Origin: Xanthomonas dyei
Lineage (GTDB): Bacteria; Pseudomonadota; Gammaproteobacteria; Xanthomonadales; Xanthomonadaceae
Reading direction: 5' to 3'
DNA length: 64,000 nucleotides
NCBI RefSeq assembly: GCF_002939865.1
Contig: NZ_MDEE01000002.1
Location: 62,001-126,000, forward strand
This document shows, one piece after another, positions 10,415 through 21,435 of this stretch; the stretch's first letter is position 1; every line of letters starts with the position of its first letter. The notes below the pieces were generated by a model. That model saw only the letters and a program-made list of their open reading frames with translations. It was not told where the DNA came from and did no database searches. Both the position numbers and the translations under genes were made by a program.

Positions 10415-12645
10415 GCGAACGGTTGGGCGTGCAAGGGCAGGGAACGGAAGGCGAGGCTGTGACCACGGAAGGAGTGTCTGATAGCGCGCTTGCCTTGCAG
10501 GCGCTGGCCGACGGAGCGCCCACCGACGCGTTCGCGGTGCTGGGCCCGCATCTGCAGGCCGATGGCCGCCGCCGTGTTCGGGTGCTGGCACCTGGCGCCG
10601 AGGCGATGGGCCTGATCGATCCACGCGGCAAGTTGCTGGCGCGCATGCAGGCCGGCGCGGTCGATGGCGTATTCGAAGGCGAGCTGGCGGTCGATGGCCC
10701 GTATCGGCTGCGCATCGTCTGGCCTGACGTGGTGCAGGAGATCGAAGACCCGTACGCGTTCGCCCCCACCCTGGACGAGTCGCTGCTGCTGCAGATCGCC
10801 GCCGGCGACGGGCAGGCGTTGCGCAGCGCGCTGGGCGCACAGCATCTGCGCTGCGGCGATGTGCCGGGCGTGCGCTTTGCGGTCTGGGCGCCACACGCCC
10901 AGCGCGTGGCAGTGGTGGGCGACTTCAACGGCTGGGAGGCGCGGCGGCATCCCATGCGTCAGCGTCTGGGCGGCTTCTGGGAGCTGTTCCTGCCGCGTGT
11001 GGAAGCCGGCGCCCGCTACAAATACGCGATCACCGCCGACGACGGCCGTGTGCTGCTCAAGGCCGACCCGGTCGCACGCCAAAGCGAGCTGCCGCCGGCC
11101 ACCGCCTCGGTGGTGCCCGGCGGCGCCGCGTTTGCGTGGACCGATGCAGAGTGGATGGGAAAGCGTGCGGTGCAGGCATTGCCGGCGCCGATGTCCATCT
11201 ACGAGGTGCACGCCGCCTCGTGGCGCCGCGATGGCCACAACCAGCCGCTGGACTGGACCACCCTGGCCGAGCAGCTGATCCCCTACGTGCAGGAACTGGG
11301 CTTCACCCATCTCGAGTTGCTGCCGATCACCGAGCACCCGTTTGGCGGCTCGTGGGGCTACCAGCCGCTGGGCCTGTATGCCCCGACCGCGCGGCACGGC
11401 AGCCCGGATGGCTTTGCGCAGTTCGTCGATGCCTGCCACCGTGCCGGCATCGGCGTGATCCTGGATTGGGTCAGCGCGCACTTCCCCGACGATGCGCACG
11501 GCCTGGCGCAGTTCGATGGCGCCGCGCTGTACGAGCATGCCGACCCGCGCGAAGGCATGCATCGCGACTGGAATACGCTGATCTACAACTACGGCCGCCC
11601 GGAAGTGACCGCCTATCTGCTGGGCAGCGCGCTGGAATGGATCGACCATTACCACCTCGACGGCCTGCGCGTGGATGCGGTGGCCTCGATGCTGTACCGC
11701 GATTACGGCCGTGCCGAAGGCGAGTGGGTGCCCAACGCGCATGGCGGCCGCGAGAATCTGGAGGCGGTGGCGTTCCTGCGCCAGCTCAACCGTGAGATTG
11801 CCGCGCGCCATCCGGGCGTGCTGACCATTGCCGAAGAATCCACCGCCTGGCCTGGCGTGACCGCGCCGATCAGCGATGGCGGTCTGGGCTTTACCCACAA
11901 ATGGAACATGGGCTGGATGCACGACACGCTGAGCTACATGCAGCGCGATCCGGCCGAGCGCGCGCAGCACCACAGCCAGCTCACCTTCGGCCTGGTGTAC
12001 GCGTTCTCCGAACGCTTCGTGCTGCCGCTCTCGCACGACGAAGTGGTGCATGGCACCGGCGGCCTGCTTGGGCAGATGCCGGGCGACGACTGGCGCCGCT
12101 TCGCCAACCTGCGCGCCTACCTGGCGCTGATGTGGGCGCATCCGGGCGACAAACTGCTTTTCATGGGCGCCGAATTCGGCCAGTGGAGCGACTGGAATCA
12201 CGACCAGTCGTTGGACTGGCATCTGCTCGACGGCGCGCCGCATCGCGGCGTGCAGCAACTGGTGGGCGATCTCAATGCCACCTTGCGCCGCGTGCCGGCG
12301 CTGTATCGCGGCACGCATCGCGCCGAGGGGTTCGATTGGAGCGTGGCCGACGACGCACGCAACAGCGTGCTGGCCTTCATTCGTCACGATCCCGAAGGCG
12401 GTGCGCCGCCGTTGCTGGCGGTGAGCAACCTCACCCCGCAACCGCAGCACGACTACCGCGTGGGAGTGCCGCGTGCCGGCATCTGGCGCGAAATCCTCAA
12501 CACCGACAGTGCCCACTACGGCGGCAGCAACCTCGGCAACAGCGGTCCTCTTGCGACCGAGCCGATGGGCATGCATGGGCATACGCAACGTCTGCGCCTG
12601 ACCCTGCCGCCGCTGGCCACGATCTACCTGCAAGCGGAGAAATAA
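10411..12645 (+). CDS. glgB: 1,4-alpha-glucan branching enzyme
   Basis: GlgB introduces alpha-1,6 branches in glycogen. The 744-residue product has an N-terminal extension domain, a CBM48 module ([20 protein letters not shown]) and a GH13_9 catalytic barrel. Catalytic residues read from the sequence are D422 ([10 protein letters not shown]), E475 (TIAEESTAW) and D543 (LSHDEVVHG); the spacings of 53 and 121 residues equal those of E. coli D405, E458 and D526. The start at 10411 overlaps the glgA stop (ATGA), which indicates translational coupling; the much longer open frame upstream is only a shadow of glgA. The gene ends two bases before treZ. Confidence 0.97.
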   Translation: MSERLGVQGQGTEGEAVTTEGVSDSALALQALADGAPTDAFAVLGPHLQADGRRRVRVLAPGAEAMGLIDPRGKLLARMQAGAVDGVFEGELAVDGPYRLRIVWPDVVQEIEDPYAFAPTLDESLLLQIAAGDGQALRSALGAQHLRCGDVPGVRFAVWAPHAQRVAVVGDFNGWEARRHPMRQRLGGFWELFLPRVEAGARYKYAITADDGRVLLKADPVARQSELPPATASVVPGGAAFAWTDAEWMGKRAVQALPAPMSIYEVHAASWRRDGHNQPLDWTTLAEQLIPYVQELGFTHLELLPITEHPFGGSWGYQPLGLYAPTARHGSPDGFAQFVDACHRAGIGVILDWVSAHFPDDAHGLAQFDGAALYEHADPREGMHRDWNTLIYNYGRPEVTAYLLGSALEWIDHYHLDGLRVDAVASMLYRDYGRAEGEWVPNAHGGRENLEAVAFLRQLNREIAARHPGVLTIAEESTAWPGVTAPISDGGLGFTHKWNMGWMHDTLSYMQRDPAERAQHHSQLTFGLVYAFSERFVLPLSHDEVVHGTGGLLGQMPGDDWRRFANLRAYLALMWAHPGDKLLFMGAEFGQWSDWNHDQSLDWHLLDGAPHRGVQQLVGDLNATLRRVPALYRGTHRAEGFDWSVADDARNSVLAFIRHDPEGGAPPLLAVSNLTPQPQHDYRVGVPRAGIWREILNTDSAHYGGSNLGNSGPLATEPMGMHGHTQRLRLTLPPLATIYLQAEK

Positions 12646-12647
12646 CA

Positions 12648-14405
12648 ATGAACCAGCGCAACGACATCATCCCGGCCTGGGGCGCATGGCCAGCGGGTGA
12701 GGGACAGGTGCGCTTCGCGCTCTGGGCACCGGACGCAACGCGCGTGGAAGTGGTCTTCGACGACGGTACGCGCAGCGCGCTGCAGGCCGGGCAGGACGGG
12801 TTCTTCACCGCCACCCTGGCCTGCGCGGCAACTGCGCGCTATCGCTACAGCGTCGATGGCGGCGAGCCGGTGCCGGACCCGGCCTCGCGCTGGCAGCCCG
12901 ATGGCGTGCACGGCCCCAGCGCCGTGCAGCCCACCGACTGCTACCGCTGGCGCAACACCCAGTGGCAGGGCCGTCCGTGGGACGAGGCGGTGATCTATGA
13001 GCTGCACGTGGGCACCTGCGGCGGCTATGCCGGCGTGCAGGCGCAGTTGCCGCAGCTGGCCGCGATGGGCATCACCGCCATCGAGCTGATGCCGTTGAGC
13101 GCCTTCCCCGGTGCGCACAACTGGGGCTACGACGGCGTGCTGCCGTATGCGCCGGCCGACGCCTATGGCACACCGGACGACCTCAAGGCGTTGATTGATG
13201 CCGCGCACGGCCACGGCCTGATGGTGTTGCTGGACGTGGTCTACAACCACTTCGGCCCGGACGGCAATTACCTGCACAGCTATGCCGGCGCGTTCTTCAA
13301 TGCAGACAAGCCCACTCCGTGGGGCGCGGCCATCGACTTCCACAAGCCGCCGGTGCAGCGCTATTTTCTCGATAACGCATTGATGTGGTTGCACGAATAC
13401 CGCTTTGACGGCTTGCGCCTGGATGCGGTGCATGCGATCACGCCCAATGCGTTTCTGGACACTTTGCGCCAGACCGTGGAGACCAGCCTGCCGTCTGGCC
13501 GCCACGTGCATCTGGTGCTGGAAAACGAGGCCAACCAGGCCTCGCAACTGCAACGCGGCTATACCGCGCAGTGGGACGACGATTTCCACAACGCACTGCA
13601 TGTGTTGCTGACCGGCGAGGCCGAAGGCTATTACGCCGCCTTCGCCGACAAGCCCACCGAGCATCTGGCGCGTGTGCTCGGCGAAGGCTTTGCATATCAG
13701 GGCGAGCCGGACCCGCGTGGTCACGTGCGTGGCGAGCCCAGTGGTGCGTTGCCGCCTTACAAGTTTGTGGTGTTTGCGCAGAATCACGACCAGATCGGCA
13801 ACCGTGCGCGTGGCGAGCGGCTGACCGTGCTGGTATCGCAACCGCGCTTGCGCGCAGCGTTGGCGTTGACCGCCTTGACGCCGATGATTCCGCTGTTTTT
13901 CATGGGCGAGCCCTGGGGTGCGACGCAGCCGTTCCTGTTCTTCACCGACTTCGGTCCGCTGCTGGATGAGGCGGTGCGCGAAGGCCGCCGTCGCGAGTTC
14001 GCGCACTTTGCCGCGTTCGCCGACGAGGCGCAGCGCGCCACCATTCCCGACCCCAATAGTCATGCCACCTTCGCCGCCTCGCGCTCGCCGATCGACGATG
14101 CGGCGCACGGCGACGGCGCGCAGTGGGCAGCGTGGTTCACTGCGCTGCTCGCCGTGCGTCGCCAGTGGTTGGTGCCCGGTCTTGCCGACGCGCGTGCGGT
14201 AAGCGCCAGCGTGCTGGCCGATGGCGCGCTCACCGCCACCTGGGAGCTGCCGGGCGGGCTGTGGCATATCGCCTTCAACGTCGGCCGCGCGGCCGTGCCG
14301 CTGCCGCCGCTGCGTGGGCGGGTGGCATTTGCCGAAAACGTGGAGACGTCCGCGCAGCAGTTGCCGGTCGACAGTTTCATCGCCTGGCACGAGGACCGCA
14401 CATGA
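12648..14405 (+). CDS. treZ: Malto-oligosyltrehalose trehalohydrolase
   Basis: TreZ releases trehalose from malto-oligosyltrehalose made by TreY. The 585-residue GH13 enzyme has an N-terminal beta-sandwich (QVRFALWAPDATRVEVVF), then VIYELHVGTC and the barrel. Expected catalytic residues are D259 (GLRLDAVHAI), E292 (HLVLENEANQ) and D381 (QNHDQIGNR), with MGEPWGATQPFLFFTDF typical of trehalohydrolases. The start is two bases after the glgB stop, with a GGAG site inside the end of glgB. The stop overlaps malQ by four bases (ATGA). It should act with TreY, encoded two genes downstream. Confidence 0.96.
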   Translation: MNQRNDIIPAWGAWPAGEGQVRFALWAPDATRVEVVFDDGTRSALQAGQDGFFTATLACAATARYRYSVDGGEPVPDPASRWQPDGVHGPSAVQPTDCYRWRNTQWQGRPWDEAVIYELHVGTCGGYAGVQAQLPQLAAMGITAIELMPLSAFPGAHNWGYDGVLPYAPADAYGTPDDLKALIDAAHGHGLMVLLDVVYNHFGPDGNYLHSYAGAFFNADKPTPWGAAIDFHKPPVQRYFLDNALMWLHEYRFDGLRLDAVHAITPNAFLDTLRQTVETSLPSGRHVHLVLENEANQASQLQRGYTAQWDDDFHNALHVLLTGEAEGYYAAFADKPTEHLARVLGEGFAYQGEPDPRGHVRGEPSGALPPYKFVVFAQNHDQIGNRARGERLTVLVSQPRLRAALALTALTPMIPLFFMGEPWGATQPFLFFTDFGPLLDEAVREGRRREFAHFAAFADEAQRATIPDPNSHATFAASRSPIDDAAHGDGAQWAAWFTALLAVRRQWLVPGLADARAVSASVLADGALTATWELPGGLWHIAFNVGRAAVPLPPLRGRVAFAENVETSAQQLPVDSFIAWHEDRT

Positions 14406-16333
14406 GCACGAACACCTTGCACACCCTGGCCGCCGCGGCCGGGGTGATGGTGGAGTGGGTGGACGCCAGCGACCAACCGCGACAGGTCTCCGAGCAGTCG
14501 GTGCAGGCGGTATTGACCGCCCTCGAACTGCCATCGGCCACTGCCGCACAACGCGAAGACAGCCTGCGTCGCTGCAAGGCGCAGGCAGACGAACCGGCCG
14601 CGCTGCTCACCGTGCAGGTGGGCGCGCCGTTGCCGTTGCGCGTTGCCGCCAATGCGAGTGGCCGCTGGACCGATGACAGCGGCAGCAGCGAAGAAGCACG
14701 TGCGGATGCGCAGGGGCAATTGCTTGCACCGCAGCGTTTTGGTTATTGGACGCTGCAGATCGGTGCGCTGACCCAGCAGGTGGCAGTCGCGCCGCAACGC
14801 TGTTTCAGCGTGGCCGATGCCTGCGGCCAGCCGTCGCCGCGTGCCTGGGGCATGGCGCTGCAGGTGTATTCGGCCTGCAGCCTCGATGATGGCGGCATCG
14901 GCGACGCTGCCGGTGCCGTCGAGTGGCTGCGGCACGCGGCGCTGGCCGGCGCCGATGCGCTGGCACTGAGCCCGGTGCATGCCTCGCGCCCGATCACCGG
15001 CGGTTACAGCCCGTATTCGCCCAGCGACCGGCGCTTTTTCGATCCCTTGCATGCCGCACCGGTCCGCGTGTTGGGCGAACTGGCGCTGGAGGCGATCGAC
15101 GAGATCGCAGGCCTGCGCCAGCGCTTCGATACGCTGCACACCAATGCATTGATCGATTGGCCGGCCTCGGCGCAGGCCAAGTGGGAGTTGTTGCGCCATC
15201 TGCACGCGCGCGTGGCGCCGGATCATGCCGATCTGCTCGCCTTCCGTACTGCAGGCGGTGCAGCGCTGGACGGATTCGCACGCTTCGCCGCGCAGGATTA
15301 CGGCGACAACGATCCGCAGCTGCATGTGTTCACCCAATGGCTGGCAGCGCGCAGTTGGTCCGATGCGCAGCGCGAAGCGCACGAGCGCGGCATGAAGATC
15401 GGACTGATCGCCGATCTGGCGGTGGGCTTCGACCCCAACGGTGCCGAAGCCGCTGCCGCCGCAGAGACGGTGTTGCGTGGCCTGGTGCTGGGCGCGCCGC
15501 CGGATGCCTTCAATGCCGATGGCCAGCACTGGGGCATCGGTGCGTATTCGCCCACCGCCTTGCGACGCAGCGGGTTTGCGCCGTACATCGCGCTGCTACG
15601 CGCGGTGCTGCGCGATCGCGGCGGGATCCGCATCGATCACATTCTTGGCCTGTTGCGGTTGTGGGTGGTACCCGAGGGTGCCGGCTCCAACGAAGGCGCG
15701 TATCTGGCATACCCGCTGCACGATCTGCTCAATCTGCTGGCGCTGGAATCGTGGCGCCATCGCGCCATTGTGATCGGCGAAGATCTGGGCGTGGTGCCGC
15801 CGGGCATCCGCGAAGAACTCTCGCGCCGCGGGGTGATGGGCATCGATGTGCTGATGTTCACCCGCGACGAAGATGGTGCATTCATTGCGCCCGGCTTGTG
15901 GCGCCCGGATGCGGTGGCCACCACCACCACGCACGATCTGCCCACGCTCACCGGCTGGCGCGCTGGCCGCGATATCGACTGGCGACGCAAGCTCGCGCTG
16001 ATCAAGCCTGAGCAAGCAAGCGACGACGCAAACCACCGCAGCAAGGATGTCGCGCGGCTGGATGCAGCGGTGGAGCACGTCGGCCTGTCCAGCGACGATG
16101 CGCTGCTGGGTGCGCTGCGGTTTACCGCCAGCAGCGTGTCGCCGCTGGCCTTGCTGCCGGCCGAAGACGCACTGGCGCTGGACGAACAACCCAATCTGCC
16201 GGGCACCGTCGAAGTCCATCCCAACTGGCGTCGACGCCTGCCCGATCCCTTGCCGCATGCGCGCCTGACCACGGCGCTGCAGGGCTTTGCCGAGGCGCGT
16301 CGCGTCGCGGCCGTTTCGGAACCACAGTCATGA
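14402..16333 (+). CDS. malQ: 4-alpha-glucanotransferase (amylomaltase, GH77)
   Basis: MalQ transfers alpha-1,4-glucan segments between maltodextrins and so rebuilds chains long enough for TreY or GlgA. The 643-residue protein has an N-terminal region (1-130) of low similarity to the family core, then WGMALQVYSACS, SGFAPYIALLRAVL and the catalytic set D412 (IRIDHILGL), E460 (IGEDLGVVP) and D512 (TTHDLPTL). Both ends overlap neighbours by ATGA, with treZ upstream and treY downstream. The order treZ-malQ-treY supports a role in recycling maltodextrin for trehalose formation. Confidence 0.95.
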   Translation: MSTNTLHTLAAAAGVMVEWVDASDQPRQVSEQSVQAVLTALELPSATAAQREDSLRRCKAQADEPAALLTVQVGAPLPLRVAANASGRWTDDSGSSEEARADAQGQLLAPQRFGYWTLQIGALTQQVAVAPQRCFSVADACGQPSPRAWGMALQVYSACSLDDGGIGDAAGAVEWLRHAALAGADALALSPVHASRPITGGYSPYSPSDRRFFDPLHAAPVRVLGELALEAIDEIAGLRQRFDTLHTNALIDWPASAQAKWELLRHLHARVAPDHADLLAFRTAGGAALDGFARFAAQDYGDNDPQLHVFTQWLAARSWSDAQREAHERGMKIGLIADLAVGFDPNGAEAAAAAETVLRGLVLGAPPDAFNADGQHWGIGAYSPTALRRSGFAPYIALLRAVLRDRGGIRIDHILGLLRLWVVPEGAGSNEGAYLAYPLHDLLNLLALESWRHRAIVIGEDLGVVPPGIREELSRRGVMGIDVLMFTRDEDGAFIAPGLWRPDAVATTTTHDLPTLTGWRAGRDIDWRRKLALIKPEQASDDANHRSKDVARLDAAVEHVGLSSDDALLGALRFTASSVSPLALLPAEDALALDEQPNLPGTVEVHPNWRRRLPDPLPHARLTTALQGFAEARRVAAVSEPQS

Positions 16334-18933
16334 TCGATCTTCGCGCCACCGCCCGCCTGCAGCTGCATGCCGGCTTCACCTTGCACGATGCGCTTGCGCA
16401 GGTGCCGTACTACGCTGGCCTTGGCATCAGTCATCTGTATCTGTCGCCGATCGGCACTGCGGTGCCGGGCTCCACGCACGGCTACGACAATATCGACCCG
16501 TCCGTGGTCAACCCGGAACTCGGTGGCGAAGCGGCGTTGATCGCGTTGTCGCAGGCGGCGCGCGAACACGGCATGGGTCTGATCGCCGACATCGTGCCCA
16601 ACCACATGGCCACCCAGGCGCAAAACGCCTGGTGGTGGGATGTGTTGCGCAACGGCCGCAGCGCCAAGCATGCCGACTGGTTCGATATCGATTGGCGTGC
16701 GCCGGGCCGCGATGGAAAGGTGTGGCTGGCAGTGCTGGACCGCCCGTACGCCACCGCGCTGGCCGACGGCTTGATCACGCTGGTGATCCAGGACGACGGC
16801 AGTGCCGCGCTGGCGCATTACGACCAGCGTTACCCGATCCGTCCGCAGACGCTGGAGATCCCGGAACCATCCGCACGGGCGCAGTGGTTACGCGACTACA
16901 ACGACGGTGCCAAACGTGGCGATGGCCGCCTGCACAAGGTGATCGAACGCCAGCCGTATCGATTGAACTGGTGGCGGGTGGGCAACGACATGCTCAATTA
17001 CCGCCGTTTCTTCGACATCACCTCGCTGGTGGCGTTGCGGGTCGAGCTGCCGGCGGTGTTCGATGCGGTGCATGCGCTGCCGCTGCGGTTGGTGGCCGAA
17101 GGGCATCTGGACGGCCTGCGCATCGATCACGTGGACGGGCTCACCGACCCCACCGGCTACGTGCGCAAGCTGCGCAGCCGGCTCGATGCAGCCGGGCGCA
17201 CGCGCGGGCTCAAGCCCGGCACGCTGGGCCTGTATCTGGAAAAGATCCTCGCCCCCGGCGAGTATCTACCGGCCGACTGGCCCTGCGATGGCACCACCGG
17301 TTACGACTTCATGGACCAGGTCGGCGGCGTGTTGCACGACGCGGCCGGCTTCAAACCATTGGCGCGTGCCTGGCAACGCGTGAGCGGACGCAGTGGCGAC
17401 TTCGCGCAGGAAGAACGCGCGGCCCGCGATGAAATCCTGCGTGGTCCGCTGCAGACCGAATTCAATCGTACCGTGGGTGCGTTGTCGGCGCTGGCACGCC
17501 TGGACCCGCCCACGCGCGAGTTCAGCCCGCAGATGCTGGCACGCGGTCTGTGCGTGCTGCTGCGCTGGTTCCCGGTGTACCGCACCTATGCAAGTGCCAA
17601 GGGCGTTACCGGCAGCGAGGCAGAGCGGCTGCGCACCACCGCTGCGCGTGCTCGCGAGGGCATGCCGGAGTCGATCGTTGCAGCGGTCGACGCCATCGAG
17701 CGCTGGTTGCTGGACGATGCCGGTGCCGACCGCGCGCAGATCGCCTTGCGGCGCATCCTGCGCCGCCGCGTGGAGCAGCTGTCCGCACCGCTCAATGCCA
17801 AGGCCGTGGAAGACACCGCGTTCTACCGGCACGGCGTGCTGTTGTCGCGCAACGAGGTCGGCAGCCATCCGACCCACTTCGCCAACGAGGCCGCCGAGTT
17901 CCACGCGCAGAATCAGCAGCGCGCCAAGCACTATCCGCGCGCGCTGCTGGCCACTGCCACCCACGATCACAAGCGCGGCGAAGACCTGCGCATGCGGTTG
18001 GCGGTGCTGTCCGAGCAGCCGAAGTGGTGGGTCGAGCAGAGCGCCCAGTTCGACGCCCTGGCCGAAACGCTGGATTCGCCGGCGCTGGCCGGTGGCGACC
18101 AGCAAATGCTGTGGCAGACGCTGGTGGCGGCCTGGCCCATCGGGCTGGGCGCCGATCAGGCCGAGCCGCTCGCCGCCTATGCCGAGCGCGTGGCGCAGTG
18201 GCTGCTCAAGGCGGTGCGCGAAGCCAAGTTGCATACCAGCTGGACCGACGGCTCTGCCGAGTACGAACAGGCCGTGCAGGCGACGGTGGAGCAGGTGCTG
18301 ATCAGCCGCGCCGGGCTGCCGCTGCGCCGCGCGCTGCTACGCGCCAGCAACCATATCGCCGCCGCCGGTGCGCGTAATTCGCTGGTGCAAACTACCTTGC
18401 GCCTGACCGTGCCCGGTGTGCCCGACCTGTATCAGGGCACCGAAGGCTGGGATCTGTCGCTGGTGGACCCGGACAACCGCCGCCCGGTGGATTACACACA
18501 GCGGCAGCAGTGGCTGCAGCAGGCGCGCGACTTCAATACCTTGCTGCGCAGCTGGCGCGATGGCGCAGCCAAGGCGCGCCTCACCGCTTTGTTGCTACAA
18601 CTACGTCGCGAACATCCGGCGCTATTTGCGAAGGGCGACTACCAGCCAGTGAACGTTGCTGTCAGCGGCGCTGCGCAGGTGCTGGCGTTCCGTCGTCAGT
18701 ATCGCGGCCAGTCGTTGGTGGTGGCGGTTACCCGGCTGGGCGCAGGCGCCCACAGCGACGGCGATCTGCCGTTGCTGGTGCCGCCGGCCAATTGGGGTCA
18801 GGCGTCGTTGGCATTGCCGGACGCCACATACCGTAATGTGCTCGACGGCAGCACGCTGCAGCCGCAGCGCGGCCGCGTGGCGCTATCCACGGTGTTTGCA
18901 CGTGCGCCAGTGGCAGTGTTGTTGATCCCGTAA
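16330..18933 (+). CDS. treY: Malto-oligosyltrehalose synthase
   Basis: TreY isomerises the reducing-end glucose pair of maltodextrins to an alpha,alpha-1,1 linkage, giving malto-oligosyltrehalose. The 867-residue GH13_26 enzyme starts [17 protein letters not shown] and contains [38 protein letters not shown], and the catalytic residues D266 ([10 protein letters not shown]), E304 ([10 protein letters not shown]) and D546 ([10 protein letters not shown]). [26 protein letters not shown] near the C-terminus is a family hallmark (shown in two parts here: [12 protein letters not shown] and [11 protein letters not shown]). The start overlaps malQ by ATGA. Confidence 0.96.
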   Translation: MIDLRATARLQLHAGFTLHDALAQVPYYAGLGISHLYLSPIGTAVPGSTHGYDNIDPSVVNPELGGEAALIALSQAAREHGMGLIADIVPNHMATQAQNAWWWDVLRNGRSAKHADWFDIDWRAPGRDGKVWLAVLDRPYATALADGLITLVIQDDGSAALAHYDQRYPIRPQTLEIPEPSARAQWLRDYNDGAKRGDGRLHKVIERQPYRLNWWRVGNDMLNYRRFFDITSLVALRVELPAVFDAVHALPLRLVAEGHLDGLRIDHVDGLTDPTGYVRKLRSRLDAAGRTRGLKPGTLGLYLEKILAPGEYLPADWPCDGTTGYDFMDQVGGVLHDAAGFKPLARAWQRVSGRSGDFAQEERAARDEILRGPLQTEFNRTVGALSALARLDPPTREFSPQMLARGLCVLLRWFPVYRTYASAKGVTGSEAERLRTTAARAREGMPESIVAAVDAIERWLLDDAGADRAQIALRRILRRRVEQLSAPLNAKAVEDTAFYRHGVLLSRNEVGSHPTHFANEAAEFHAQNQQRAKHYPRALLATATHDHKRGEDLRMRLAVLSEQPKWWVEQSAQFDALAETLDSPALAGGDQQMLWQTLVAAWPIGLGADQAEPLAAYAERVAQWLLKAVREAKLHTSWTDGSAEYEQAVQATVEQVLISRAGLPLRRALLRASNHIAAAGARNSLVQTTLRLTVPGVPDLYQGTEGWDLSLVDPDNRRPVDYTQRQQWLQQARDFNTLLRSWRDGAAKARLTALLLQLRREHPALFAKGDYQPVNVAVSGAAQVLAFRRQYRGQSLVVAVTRLGAGAHSDGDLPLLVPPANWGQASLALPDATYRNVLDGSTLQPQRGRVALSTVFARAPVAVLLIP

Positions 18934-18957
18934 TCGACCTTGAGGCAACTGTACGCA

Positions 18958-19143
18958 ATGAATGACACGGAACGGCAAGCGCGGCTTCGCCAGTTGGCAC
19001 AGGAGATCTGGGAGGCCGAAGGCCGCCCGGACGGGCATGCGGACCGCCACTGGGCCATGGCCGAGCGGCTGGTGGATGCCGAAGAACGCGCGGCCGAGCA
19101 GGCCGCCGAGCACGCGGCCACGCCGATCACTGCGCGCCAGTAA
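18958..19143 (+). CDS. DUF2934 small protein
   Basis: The 61-residue product contains LAQEIWEAEGRPDG followed by ADRHWAMAERL, the signature of DUF2934, a short alpha-helical domain of unknown role with an invariant W-x-x-A/x-G-R/x-P pattern. It is very acidic and alanine-rich in its second half. The ATG at 18958 is preceded by TGAGG at about 12 bases; a TTG at 18940 could add six residues. It lies 24 bases after treY and 113 bases before glgX in the same direction, so it is probably cotranscribed with the operon. Confidence 0.75.
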   Translation: MNDTERQARLRQLAQEIWEAEGRPDGHADRHWAMAERLVDAEERAAEQAAEHAATPITARQ

Positions 19144-19256
19144 CGCGGTGTCTGCCACCTTGCATGGGTTGTGCTGCCTGCTCATGCACGCGTGCACAGC
19201 CCGCCGCAGCCGCACACCGCGCACTGTCTTGAGTTCACCGTTCTAAGGAGTTACCG

Positions 19257-21419
19257 ATGGCCACTCGCAAGTTCACTCAGCGCTCGCGCATCCGCGAAGG
19301 CCGTCCCAACCCCCTCGGCGCCACCTGGGATGGTCTGGGCGTCAACTTTGCGCTGTATTCGCGTAACGCCACGCGCGTGGAGTTGTGCCTGTTCGACGAG
19401 CGCGGCCGCGAGCAGGAGCGCTTGGCGCTGCCCGAATACACCGACGAAGTCTGGCACGGCTATCTGCCGGATGCGCGCCCGGGCCAGCTGTACGGCTACC
19501 GCGTGCATGGGCCCTATGCCCCCGAGGCCGGTCATCGCTTCAACCACAACAAGCTGCTGCTGGATCCGTATGCCAAGCAGATCGTCGGCGAACTCAAATG
19601 GGCGCCGCACCTGTTCGGCTACACCATCGGGCATCGCGACAAGGACCTGAGCTTCGATCGCCGCGACAGCGCGGCCTTCATGCCCAAATCCGCGGTGATC
19701 GACCCGGCCTTTACCTGGGGCCAGGACCGCCCGCCGCAGACGCCCTGGAACCGCACGGTGATCTACGAAGCGCACGTGCGCGGGTTGAGCATGCTGCACC
19801 CGGCGGTGCCGCCGGAAGAACGCGGCACCTTCTCGGCCTTGAAGACAGACGAACTGATCGACCATATCAGCTCGCTCGGCGTCACTGCGGTGGAACTGCT
19901 CCCCGTTCACGCCTTCGTCGACGACCAATACCTGCTGGAAAAAGGCCTGCGCAATTACTGGGGCTACAACACGCTCGGGTTCTTTGCGCCGCAGGGCCGC
20001 TACATGTCCACGCGCACCGTGGCCGAGTTCAAGCAGATGGTGGCGCGGCTGCACCACGCCGGCCTGGAAGTGCTGCTGGACGTGGTCTACAACCACACCG
20101 CCGAAGGCAACGAGCTGGGGCCGACGCTGTCGTTCAAGGGCATCGACAACGCCAGCTACTATCGCCTGGCCGACGATCGCCGCTTCTACATCAACGACAC
20201 CGGTACCGGGAATACCTTCGACCTGACCAACGTCGGCGCGCTGCGCATGGTGATGGATTCGCTGCGCTACTGGGTGCAGGAAATGCATGTGGACGGCTTC
20301 CGCTTCGATCTGGCCAGCATCCTCGGCCGCGAGCGTTATGGCTTCGATCCGTCGGGCAGCTTTCTGGATGCGGTGCGGCAGGACCCGGTGCTGAGCCAGA
20401 CCAAGTTGATCGCCGAGCCCTGGGATATCGGCCCTGGTGGTTACCAGGTGGGTAATTTCCCGCCGGGTTGGGTGGAGTGGAACGACAAGTTCCGCGACAA
20501 CGTGCGTGCGTTCTGGCGCGGCGATGGCGGGCAACTGGCCGAGCTGGCTACGCGCCTGACCGGCTCTGCCGATCTGTTCGATCACAGCGGCCGCCGCCCG
20601 ACTGCGTCGGTCAACTTCGTCACCGCGCACGATGGGTTTACCTTGCGCGATCTGGTCAGTTACGAGGGCAAGCACAACCTCGCCAACGGCGAAGACGGCA
20701 GGGACGGCAGCGATCACAATATCTCCGCCAATTACGGTGTCGAAGGCGACACCAACGACCCGGCGATCAAGCAGCTGCGCCGTCAGCAGATGCGCAACCT
20801 GCTCGCCACCTTGCTGCTGTCGCAAGGCACACCGATGCTGCTGGCCGGCGATGAATTCGGCCATAGCCAGAACGGCAACAACAACGCCTATTGCCAGGAC
20901 AACGAGCTCAGCTGGATCGACTGGACCGCCGCCACCAAGGCTGCCGCTGCCGATCAGGCCGCGTTCGTGCGCCGCTTGATTCGCATCCGTCAGCGTTACC
21001 CATTGCTGCATCGCGCACGCTTTTTCGACGGCAAGTTCGACGAAGCGCTGGGCTTGCGGGATCTCACCTGGCTGGCGCCCAACGGCACCGAGATGGATGA
21101 AGCCGGCTGGCACGACCCGGAAGCGCGCGCATTGATGCTGCGCCTGGACGGCCGCTCGCCGACCACCGGCCTGCGCGAGATCGCCGCCAACGTCACCTTG
21201 CTGATGCTGATCAATGCCGCCTCCACCACTGTGTCGTTCACGCTGCCGGCCATGCACGACGAACACTGGCGCGTGCTGGTCGATACCGCACGTCACGGCG
21301 GCCGCGTGGTGGCCGGCGGCAGCGAGTGGAAGGCGCCCGCGCATTCGCTCACCTTGCTGGCAGTGGAGCGCGACCGCGTGATCAGCAGTGCGCGCATCGT
21401 CTCCGAGGGTGGGCGTTGA
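19257..21419 (+). CDS. glgX: Glycogen debranching enzyme (isoamylase type)
   Basis: GlgX hydrolyses alpha-1,6 branches of limit glycogen and frees linear maltodextrin, the substrate for TreY and MalQ. The 720-residue protein has CBM48 (GLGVNFALYSRNATRVELCL) and the GH13_11 barrel with RTVIYEAHVRGLS, LLDVVYNHTAEG and catalytic residues D351 (FRFDLASILG), E387 (LIAEPWDIG) and D459 (VTAHDGFTL). A strong site, TAAGGAGTTACCG, precedes the ATG. It is separated from the upstream cluster by 113 bases, so it may have its own promoter as well as readthrough. Confidence 0.96.
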   Translation: MATRKFTQRSRIREGRPNPLGATWDGLGVNFALYSRNATRVELCLFDERGREQERLALPEYTDEVWHGYLPDARPGQLYGYRVHGPYAPEAGHRFNHNKLLLDPYAKQIVGELKWAPHLFGYTIGHRDKDLSFDRRDSAAFMPKSAVIDPAFTWGQDRPPQTPWNRTVIYEAHVRGLSMLHPAVPPEERGTFSALKTDELIDHISSLGVTAVELLPVHAFVDDQYLLEKGLRNYWGYNTLGFFAPQGRYMSTRTVAEFKQMVARLHHAGLEVLLDVVYNHTAEGNELGPTLSFKGIDNASYYRLADDRRFYINDTGTGNTFDLTNVGALRMVMDSLRYWVQEMHVDGFRFDLASILGRERYGFDPSGSFLDAVRQDPVLSQTKLIAEPWDIGPGGYQVGNFPPGWVEWNDKFRDNVRAFWRGDGGQLAELATRLTGSADLFDHSGRRPTASVNFVTAHDGFTLRDLVSYEGKHNLANGEDGRDGSDHNISANYGVEGDTNDPAIKQLRRQQMRNLLATLLLSQGTPMLLAGDEFGHSQNGNNNAYCQDNELSWIDWTAATKAAAADQAAFVRRLIRIRQRYPLLHRARFFDGKFDEALGLRDLTWLAPNGTEMDEAGWHDPEARALMLRLDGRSPTTGLREIAANVTLLMLINAASTTVSFTLPAMHDEHWRVLVDTARHGGRVVAGGSEWKAPAHSLTLLAVERDRVISSARIVSEGGR

Positions 21420-21435
21420 TGAGCGGAGTGGCCTG

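Noticed and set aside
10366-12648. 760-codon open frame on the minus strand opposite glgB
   Set aside because: It mirrors glgB exactly; its histidine/arginine-rich translation is typical of a GC-rich antisense shadow.
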